This document shows positions 15,774 to 21,763 of a DNA stretch of 25,394 nucleotides, in pieces; the stretch's first letter is position 1, and the number at the start of each line of letters is the position of its first letter. This DNA is from CAYTRP01 sp964625145. Its GTDB lineage: Bacteria > Sumerlaeota > Sumerlaeia > SLMS01 > JAHLLQ01. The notes under the pieces are model-generated. The model had not been told where the DNA came from. It worked only from the letters and a program-made list of their open reading frames with translations, and made no database searches. Location of the stretch: NCBI GenBank assembly GCA_964625145.1, contig CAZVAQ010000035.1, positions 1 through 25,394 of the forward strand, in the 5' to 3' direction. Position numbers and translations under genes: made by a program.

Positions 15774-17564
15774 ATGGCAGCAAACAAACCCAAAGGTACC
15801 AACAAGGCGGCGAGGAGCCGCGATTCCGCCAGGAACAAGCCCGGGACAGCCGGGGCAAAGCCCGTCAAGGCCGCGAGCGCCACGGTTACGCGCCGGATCC
15901 GAATCGACCTTCCCGCGGGAAAGTCCATTACCGTGCCATCCGGCACCACGGCGCGCAAGGCGCTGGAGATGGGGGGCGTCACGGCAGGCCAACCGGTCGT
16001 CGCCGTCCGCTTTCGCAACAAGGTGGCACCCCTTGATCGCACACTCGAGTACCCCGGCCTGCTGGAGCCCGTCCACCTCGGCACGGCCGATGGCATGCTC
16101 ATCTATCGCCGCAGCCTGACCTTTGTGCTGATTCGCGCCGTCCAGGAGCTCTTCCCCGACCTGCGCGTCTACATCAATCACTCGCTCGACCAAGGGTACT
16201 ACGCCGAGGTCTACTGCGATGAGTACAACGCCACCGGCCCCGTGTCCATCAGCCCCCAGGATGTCGCCGCCATCGAGGCGCGCATGCGCCAGATCGTCGA
16301 GCGCGACGAGCCCATCGAACGCCGCGAGTACGCCTTGGAGGATGCCATCGCCCTGTTCCGCCGGGAGGGAATGAACGACAAGGCAGACCTGCTCAGCTAC
16401 AGCTCCAACGGCCCCGTCTCCATCTATCGGATGGGCAATCACCTTAATCACTTCTACGGGCAACTTGCTCCTTCTACGGGATTGCTGAAAGTTTTCCAGG
16501 TCGTCCCGGAAGCACCGGGGCTGATCCTGCGCTTCCCACGCACGTCGGACCCAACGCAGCTCCCCCCGCGCCAGAAGACCGACAGGATGATGGGTGTCCT
16601 GCGCGAGCACGAACAATGGATGCGCATTCTCAACTGGCGGACCGTCCCGCAACTCAACGCGCTCATCGAGGCCGACCAGGTCCGCGAGTATATACTCATC
16701 GCGGAGGCACTGCACGAAAAGCGCCTCGCCGCCATCGCCGACATGATCACCCATCATCCGCGACAACCGCGGATTGTGCTGTTGTCCGGCCCGTCCGCCT
16801 CGGGAAAGACAACTTCCACCAAGCGTCTGTGCATCCAACTGCGCGTCAACGGCCGCCGGCCCGTCCCCATCGAGCTCGACAACTTCTTCGTCGATCGCGA
16901 GAAGACTCCTCGCGACGAAAAGGGCGAGTTTGACTTCGAGTCACTCCATGCCGTGGACATCCCGCGCTTGCAGGAATGCGTGCGTGCCCTGATGCGCGGC
17001 GAGGAAGTCCAGCTACCGAAGTTCGACTTCAAGGCCGGACGCAGCACACCCGGCCACAAGCTGCGCATCGGTCCCAACGACATCCTCGTGCTGGAGGGCA
17101 TCCACGCCCTCAACGATGAGCTGCTTCCCACCGTGCCCGACGGCATGAAGTTCAAGATCTACGCCAGTCCGCTTACGCACCTGAACATCGACGACCACAA
17201 CCGCATCTCCTCCAGCGACGCGCGCCTGCTGCGCCGCATGGTCCGTGACTTCAGCTATCGCGGCTACGACGCCGTGGACACCCTGGAGCGCTGGTCCAGT
17301 GTCCGCCGCGGCGAGGAGAAAAACATCTTTCCCTACCAGGACAATGCCGACACCGTCTTCAACTCGGCCTTGCCCTACGAGATCTCCGCGCTGAAGCCAT
17401 CGGCCGTCACCGTGTTGTCGCGCGTGACCCGCAACCAGCCGCAATTCAGCGAAGCCGCCCGCCTGCTGAAGTTGCTCAGCTACTTCCGCGAAATCCCGGG
17501 CGAGCTGGTACCCCGCCACTCCCTGCTTCGCGAATTTATCGGCGGTTCCTGCTTCACTTACTAA
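15774..17564 (+). CDS. TGS / ThrRS-like / uridine kinase-like fusion protein
   Basis: A 596-aa cytosolic protein. Residues about 40-110 are a TGS domain (RIDLPAGKSITVPSGTTARK). Residues about 112-260 resemble the second N-terminal (editing, tRNA_SAD) domain of threonyl-tRNA synthetase (AVQELFPDLRVYI, GQLAPSTGLLKVF). Residues about 330-540 are a phosphoribulokinase/uridine kinase-type P-loop domain with Walker A GPSASGKTT (339-347), the substrate loop IELDNFFVDREKTPRD and a later DILVLEGIHALN. Such fusions are usually annotated as nucleoside kinases, so NTP-dependent phosphorylation of uridine or a related nucleoside is likely. The ThrRS editing residues are all replaced: HxxxH is Phe117...Arg121, and the later Cys and His are Phe227 and Leu231. 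Residues 1-40 are basic and disordered. ATG 15774 is preferred to 15762 because of GAGG at 15764-15767. It is the first gene of a four-gene operon. Confidence 0.9.
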   Translation: MAANKPKGTNKAARSRDSARNKPGTAGAKPVKAASATVTRRIRIDLPAGKSITVPSGTTARKALEMGGVTAGQPVVAVRFRNKVAPLDRTLEYPGLLEPVHLGTADGMLIYRRSLTFVLIRAVQELFPDLRVYINHSLDQGYYAEVYCDEYNATGPVSISPQDVAAIEARMRQIVERDEPIERREYALEDAIALFRREGMNDKADLLSYSSNGPVSIYRMGNHLNHFYGQLAPSTGLLKVFQVVPEAPGLILRFPRTSDPTQLPPRQKTDRMMGVLREHEQWMRILNWRTVPQLNALIEADQVREYILIAEALHEKRLAAIADMITHHPRQPRIVLLSGPSASGKTTSTKRLCIQLRVNGRRPVPIELDNFFVDREKTPRDEKGEFDFESLHAVDIPRLQECVRALMRGEEVQLPKFDFKAGRSTPGHKLRIGPNDILVLEGIHALNDELLPTVPDGMKFKIYASPLTHLNIDDHNRISSSDARLLRRMVRDFSYRGYDAVDTLERWSSVRRGEEKNIFPYQDNADTVFNSALPYEISALKPSAVTVLSRVTRNQPQFSEAARLLKLLSYFREIPGELVPRHSLLREFIGGSCFTY

Positions 17565-17573
17565 CGAGACCCC

Positions 17574-18590
17574 ATGGCCGAACCGCGCAAGCTCAACTAC
17601 CGCAAGCAGATCCTGTCCCTGCTCATCTCCGCGACCCTCCTGGCAATCCTGCTGTGGAGGGTCGATGCTCGGGCAGTCCTCGATATCCTCTCGGGCATCC
17701 ACCTCGGCTGGTTCCTGCTGGCCATGGTCTTCTTTGTCCCACAGACCGTTGTCATCGCCTGGCGTTGGCAATTGATCTCCCGGCCTCTGGCGCGGCTGTC
17801 CATGCGCGAATCCCTGCGCCAGGTCCTCGCCAGCAACACGCTCAACCTCGTGCTCCCCAGCAAGCTCGGCGATCTGACCAAGGGTGTCTTCCTGCATCGC
17901 CGTGGGTCCTGCCGATTGTCGGAGGGGATGCACATCGTCGTCTTCGAGAAGCTCCTCGATCTAGCCTCGCTTTGCGCCTGGATGATTGTGGGCTGGTTCA
18001 TACTTCCCAGTTTCGTGCCGTGGGTATTGGCGATTCTGGTTATGGGTGCATCGCTTATCGCAGTCGTGCTTGTCGTTTATTTCTCCCGCCGCGGCTCGGC
18101 CCTGATCTTCTCTTCGCTCCCAGGCCGGGTGTTGCAGCATCCCAAGCTCGCCAAGCTGCGCGAGGTCCTCGCTTCCGGCCCGCGTGTCATGGCCCTCGTT
18201 CACGCGGACGGTCCCCGCAGGAACCTCATCCTCGGATCCAGTTTCCTCATCTGGCTGCTCCACCTGCTCCAGATCGCCTGCTTCTTCCAATGCGTGCGCG
18301 CCGATGTCACGTTGTTCCAGGTTGTCGCCATCATGCCCATCGCCATCTTCGCCGGCCTGCTGCCATTGTCGCTTGCGGGCATCGGCGTTCGTGATTGGGC
18401 GATTGTCGCGCTCTTCGCTTCACCCACGAATTCACCGGCCCTGCTTGCGAGTGTCGGCCTGCTCGTGTCCCTGCGCTATGTCGTGCCAGCGGCCTGCGGC
18501 CTGCCATTCGTGCCGCGTTATTTCCTGGCGTCGCGCCAAGCCATGGCAGCTCGTCCAGGCAAGAGGCCGCCCCGGAGTTCACCTGCCTGA
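17574..18590 (+). CDS. Flippase-like integral membrane protein (LPG synthase TM family)
   Basis: A 338-aa inner-membrane protein with about eight hydrophobic segments, near residues 12-28, 44-62, 128-146, 148-170, 218-240, 247-263, 272-283 and 290-312. It carries the motifs of the lysylphosphatidylglycerol synthase TM/YbhN family: NLVLPSKLGDLTKG (91-104), FEKLLDLASL (124-133) and PLSLAGIGVRDWA (264-276). Members are thought to move or present lipid-linked substrates; the soluble aminoacyl-transferase domain of MprF is absent. It begins 9 bp after the kinase stop with only a weak Shine-Dalgarno, and its TGA overlaps the ATG of the following membrane protein (TGATG). A lipid or undecaprenyl-linked sugar flippase role is inference from the family. 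Confidence 0.88.
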   Translation: MAEPRKLNYRKQILSLLISATLLAILLWRVDARAVLDILSGIHLGWFLLAMVFFVPQTVVIAWRWQLISRPLARLSMRESLRQVLASNTLNLVLPSKLGDLTKGVFLHRRGSCRLSEGMHIVVFEKLLDLASLCAWMIVGWFILPSFVPWVLAILVMGASLIAVVLVVYFSRRGSALIFSSLPGRVLQHPKLAKLREVLASGPRVMALVHADGPRRNLILGSSFLIWLLHLLQIACFFQCVRADVTLFQVVAIMPIAIFAGLLPLSLAGIGVRDWAIVALFASPTNSPALLASVGLLVSLRYVVPAACGLPFVPRYFLASRQAMAARPGKRPPRSSPA

Positions 18591-19294
18591 TGATTCGCGA
18601 GCACCATCGCCCGCTGCTTCCAGAGGAGCGCCCGCGCATCGAGCGATCTTTGAGGCGTGCACGCTTCGGTGGCCTTCTCCTGCCTCTTGGCCGCTTCTTC
18701 GGATTGATGGCGCTGTGGCTGATGGGGTTGGTCATCGCAAACGCCGCCGCGGCATGGACCGCGCCGGGTGCGGGCGAACCCGCTGACGGGACTGTGCTCC
18801 TCGCCCTGCAAATCGGCGTCACCCTTGTCGTGCTCGGCGTGGGTATCCCGGTCCTGATTCGCTCCACGCGTCGCGCCCTACTCGGTCGCCGCGCCAACAT
18901 CGCGCTCTATTCGCAAATCCTGAAGTCAGGACAGCTCCCCGTCATCGAGGTGGAAACCACCCGCGTGGTGCGCTTCATCGACAATCTGGAACTGGGTGAC
19001 AGTTTTCTGTGCGAGGTGGAGCCGTGCAAATGTCTCTTCCTCATCGGTGGCCCCGACGAGGAAATCATCCGCCACGGCACCTTCCCCACGCGCACCTTCG
19101 AGGTTGTCTCCCTTGGCCGCGGCGAATTCGACACCCACATCCGGCCCACCAGCGAGGTGGTGGAGCCCGAGGAATCCCTGTCGGTCAAAGAAATCCATTG
19201 GCCCGACTGGGAGCACGCCGAGCTGCTTGAACAATCCCTCGACGATTGCATGTCCCAGCTTTGCCGCGATCACCGAAAGGCAGCACTCTCATGA
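18590..19294 (+). CDS. Two-TM protein with cytosolic C-terminal domain, unknown
   Basis: A 234-aa protein that I cannot assign to a family. ATG 18590 overlaps the flippase stop (TGATG) and is preferred to a longer frame from 18395, which would lie inside the flippase gene. A basic N-terminus is followed by two hydrophobic helices at about 33-55 and 70-92. A basic turn (RSTRRALLGRR) suggests the cytosolic side, and then comes a soluble domain of about 130 residues containing SGQLPVIEVETTRVVRF, a CEVEPCKC cysteine cluster (near 139-146) and an acidic end. The Cys cluster might bind a metal, but no full motif is present. Its stop overlaps the next ATG (ATGA), so production is coupled to both neighbours. 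Confidence 0.8.
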   Translation: MIREHHRPLLPEERPRIERSLRRARFGGLLLPLGRFFGLMALWLMGLVIANAAAAWTAPGAGEPADGTVLLALQIGVTLVVLGVGIPVLIRSTRRALLGRRANIALYSQILKSGQLPVIEVETTRVVRFIDNLELGDSFLCEVEPCKCLFLIGGPDEEIIRHGTFPTRTFEVVSLGRGEFDTHIRPTSEVVEPEESLSVKEIHWPDWEHAELLEQSLDDCMSQLCRDHRKAALS

Positions 19295-19794
19295 GCACCA
19301 CCATCTCCCAACTCGCCCCGGAAGCGCACCTGCGCCTGGTACCCGTCGCAGAGGGACTCACCGACAGCCTCGCCACGCCGCTGCTCGCTGTCCTGAGAGA
19401 ATTGATCGCCCATTGGCAGAACAACCGCGCCATCATTGACGGCGCAGTGGAGCTGATGGCAGGCGGTGCCTTCATTGCCATTGCCTACCAACCGAAGGCG
19501 GACGACCTCTCCGGCTGCACAAAGGACCAGCTCGCCCACACCCTGCTGCAGTTCGAGAAGCAGCTCGGCATTCCAATCCTCAATGCGCCAAACCTCGCCG
19601 TCGAGATTGATGGACGCGTGCGCCTGCTTGATCGCGACGAGTTCCGCCGGCTTCGCGCCGAAGGCACGATCAACGAAGCCACCATCGCCTACGATCATCT
19701 CATCGATCGTGTTGGCGACCTTGGACGCTTCCGCACAACGGTGGGGGAGAGCTGGTACTATCGAATCGGCAAACCGAAGACACCGACGGCCTGA
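19291..19794 (+). CDS. Small cytosolic protein, unknown
   Basis: A 167-aa protein without signal peptide or clear TM segment, beginning MSTTISQLAPEA. The ATG overlaps the TGA of the membrane protein before it (ATGA, 19291-19294). The composition is that of a globular mixed alpha/beta protein; a weakly hydrophobic stretch (VELMAGGAFIAIAY, about residues 53-66) is probably buried core. I do not recognise the family. It is the last gene of the kinase-flippase operon, and its stop lies 6 bp from the end of the convergent gene, leaving no room for a separate terminator. Confidence 0.75.
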   Translation: MSTTISQLAPEAHLRLVPVAEGLTDSLATPLLAVLRELIAHWQNNRAIIDGAVELMAGGAFIAIAYQPKADDLSGCTKDQLAHTLLQFEKQLGIPILNAPNLAVEIDGRVRLLDRDEFRRLRAEGTINEATIAYDHLIDRVGDLGRFRTTVGESWYYRIGKPKTPTA

Positions 19795-19800
19795 ACGGCT

Positions 19801-20886
19801 TCAATCCTCTTCCTCGGTGATATTCCTAAGGTAATCCGCCGGGCTCCGCTCGGGCGGTGGTTCTTCCTTCCGCTCCTGTGGCTTTGCAATGCCCTTGGGG
19901 AGAGGCAATGGAGCGGCCTTCACCCGCTGCAGGCCCTTTGCGGGCTGGAGTGAATCCGGCTTTGCTGCCGGTGTCGCGTCCAACCGCATCGGTTCCTGAA
20001 AGTCCTCCTCTGGCGGGGGCGTCATGTTCTTGTGGGCAAAGGGGAATGGCTTCACTGTCCGGTTCTGCCTGGGAGGTGCGGGTTGAGTGTCCGCCGCCGC
20101 TGGATCCCGTTGCCCTCCCTTGCCATCCGACAGGCTCACCGGCTTCACATTCACCTGCTCGACGTTCAGCTTGTGCGATTTCCCCGCCGCTTGATCTGTT
20201 GGTCCTGACAAGTTTTGCGCCACCTTTACCTTCGAGCTGGACACTGAAGGCGCCTCCTTTTCGGATTCCTTGACGGCTCCACGAACTCCCACCACTTCGC
20301 AAAACTTCTGAACGCCCTGCGTTTCGATGAACTGAATGATCTGGCGATGATCCGCAGCATCATCGCCTTCCGGCGACATCCCCAGCTTGGTCACCAGCAA
20401 CTGTACGCCGTCCTCGATCAGGCATTTCTGCAGCACGGCCGAGGCGACCGAATCTCCAAATCGTGAATAATTCTCACCGATGAACCGGACCATGCGATTC
20501 CGCTCGCGGAAGACACGGTCATTGCGCGGGGCGAACACAATCTCGTCCGGACTCGGTGTGTGCTGCCGCTCTCTGAACTTCACGGGTGGCGTCCCTGCTG
20601 CCGTGATGGGCGCCGGCGTTCGATTGGAGAAATCCTCGGGCAAGGGTGTCAGCGACCGCGAAGAGGATCCCACCACCTCTCCGATTCCTGCCACCGGAGG
20701 CGTGGTAGTCCGAAAATCGATGACCTTTGAACCATCCAGATCCCTGGTGATTCGCTCGCGCGAGGGACGCTCATCCACAGCCGGACGTGCGACTTCCATC
20801 CGCTGCTCCATTTCCTCCTTCTCCGCCTTCTCAAACCATTCGTTGAGGGCGGCCACGCTCTTGCGGATCAGGCGAGCTGGGTTCAT
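19801..20886 (-). CDS. Largely disordered protein with a small helical core, unknown
   Basis: A 361-aa minus-strand frame. Residues 1-35 are likely a charged helix (LNEWFEKAEKEEMEQRMEVA). Residues 36-125 and 215-361 are Pro/Lys/Glu/Ser-rich and look disordered. Residues about 130-210 look globular and helical: MVRFIGENYSRFGDSVASAV, KCLIEDGVQLLVTKLG and IIQFIETQGVQKFCEVVG. The Shine-Dalgarno on the minus strand is GGAG about 9 nt before ATG 20886. I know no family with this outline. The + strand frames opposite it are shorter and have an unnatural composition, so this strand is preferred. It may be a scaffold or adaptor, but no function can be claimed. Confidence 0.65.
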   Translation of the reverse strand: MNPARLIRKSVAALNEWFEKAEKEEMEQRMEVARPAVDERPSRERITRDLDGSKVIDFRTTTPPVAGIGEVVGSSSRSLTPLPEDFSNRTPAPITAAGTPPVKFRERQHTPSPDEIVFAPRNDRVFRERNRMVRFIGENYSRFGDSVASAVLQKCLIEDGVQLLVTKLGMSPEGDDAADHRQIIQFIETQGVQKFCEVVGVRGAVKESEKEAPSVSSSKVKVAQNLSGPTDQAAGKSHKLNVEQVNVKPVSLSDGKGGQRDPAAADTQPAPPRQNRTVKPFPFAHKNMTPPPEEDFQEPMRLDATPAAKPDSLQPAKGLQRVKAAPLPLPKGIAKPQERKEEPPPERSPADYLRNITEEED

Positions 20887-21289
20887 CCGAATACTTCTCC
20901 GGTCTAAAAGCGGCCAAGATCAGGGTGTCGAAAGCGCCCGATGAATGTAATCATCACCAGGGCCGGAATGACCGCGTTGCCCTCTCATGACTCCTCTTGC
21001 CGAGTATCGTGCAGGGTCTTGGCGCGGATTTCAATTTGGCTAGGACGAAGCCGCTATTTTCAGCCGAACCCTTGAAATACGAAAATCTCATGGAATTGGA
21101 ACACGTCAAGCCTCTTTCGTCGGGTAAGCGTTTACTCGGATACCGGCAACAGAAAAACGCCCATCCGGCGAAACATCCTTGCCCGACGAGCCTGCGCCTG
21201 ATTGGCTCTTGCGCGGTCCAACCTTGCGGGTTCCCCGCCAGTCCTTTGAAGACAACGGTTAGACCCCAATCACGGAAGCTATCCCGGCC
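20887..21289. other. 403-bp intergenic region with structured segment
   Basis: Divergent promoters for the genes at 20886 (minus) and 21290 (plus) should lie here, but I see no convincing -35/-10 pair. On the + strand, TCGTCGGGT (21117-21125) pairs with GCCCGACGA (21181-21189), counting one wobble. Nested inside are GCGTTT (21128-21133) with AAACGC (21155-21160) and a small CGG-ATA-CCG hairpin. Further on, GCGGG-TTC-CCCGC (21226-21238) forms another hairpin. The small frames here have poor composition and are not called as genes. The segment could be a leader RNA or an unannotated small RNA. Confidence 0.35.
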
Positions 21290-21556
21290 ATGAAGAACCC
21301 CCTCGTTTTCCCATTGATGATCTTGGCAGCCGCCCTCGTCCTGCTGGTGGTCACCATCCTCATGACCCCGGAAGTCGAGGTCGTCCAACAGCCGACTTTT
21401 GAGAAGATCGTCGAATCCGCGCGCCAAGGCGGTGCGTCAAGCGCCCAGGCCCCCTCCGGGCCTTCAGGTTCGGCTACCCCGGAGCCCCAGGACGCTGGTG
21501 CAGGAGCCGCCGAACCCACGCCAGCGCCGGAAATACTGGCTGCGGATGCTCCTTGA
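21290..21556 (+). CDS. Small single-TM protein with Ala/Pro-rich tail
   Basis: An 88-aa protein. Residues about 5-26 (LVFPLMILAAALVLLVVTIL) form one transmembrane helix after MKNP, followed by TPEVEVVQQPTFEKIVESAR and then a low-complexity Ala/Gly/Pro/Ser tail. This is the layout of a bitopic inner-membrane protein with a short periplasmic tether. GGAAG lies about 12 bp before ATG 21290, a long but usable spacing. A terminator-like hairpin follows 25 bp after the stop. No family is recognised, and because it is small the call rests on the plausible TM helix and the clean start/stop setting. Confidence 0.6.
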   Translation: MKNPLVFPLMILAAALVLLVVTILMTPEVEVVQQPTFEKIVESARQGGASSAQAPSGPSGSATPEPQDAGAGAAEPTPAPEILAADAP

Positions 21557-21581
21557 TGGCCTTCGTTGTATGCATTTGGGA

Positions 21582-21606
21582 AGGGCCACCGCCCTCATTT
21601 TCTTCC
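21582..21606 (+). terminator. Terminator-like hairpin after the small TM protein
   Basis: AGGGC-CACC-GCCCT (21582-21595) followed by CATTTTCTTCC. The stem is short (5 bp) but GC-rich with a pyrimidine/T tail, 25 bp after the stop at 21556. Confidence 0.5.
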
Positions 21607-21615
21607 TGCTTCGCG

Positions 21616-21644
21616 TTGACAGGTTCGCTTTGAACCTGTATCCA
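21616..21644 (+). promoter_or_regulatory. Candidate promoter with 21-bp palindromic operator upstream of the XPB gene
   Basis: A consensus TTGACA (21616-21621) is followed after exactly 17 bp by TATCCA (21639-21644), which matches the -10 box only in its first three bases. Between and overlapping them is a perfect inverted repeat, ACAGGTTC-GCTTT-GAACCTGT (21619-21639). The GTTC-N5-GAAC core resembles the half-sites of several LexA-type operators, although the spacing differs from those I know. The palindrome would sit under RNA polymerase, as expected for a repressor site. It could instead act as an RNA hairpin. Confidence 0.4.
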
Positions 21645-21655
21645 ACACGGGCTTC

Positions 21656-21680
21656 TCGCCCATTGGGCGAATTTTCTCTT
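21656..21680 (+). terminator. Intrinsic-terminator-like hairpin in the XPB leader
   Basis: TCGCCC-ATT-GGGCGA (21656-21670) is a perfect 6-bp stem followed by ATTTTCTCTT, the most typical terminator shape in this gap. It lies 84 bp before the XPB start. A second stem, GGATGACC-CCTC-GGTCGTCC (21685-21704, one wobble), follows, and its CGGTC (21696-21700) could alternatively pair with GACCG (21720-21724). It is either a second terminator for the upstream gene or an attenuator for the helicase. Confidence 0.55.
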
Positions 21681-21763
21681 TCGTGGATGACCCCTCGGTC
21701 GTCCGCTAACTTGGGATCGGACCGCATCATGACGGGGAGGCACAATCACCGGAAAGGCCCTGC

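Noticed and set aside
20997..21293. 98-codon frame in the intergenic region before the small TM protein
   Set aside because: It starts at TTG without a Shine-Dalgarno and has an odd composition (many Pro, Ser, Lys, Cys). It also overlaps the structured segment.
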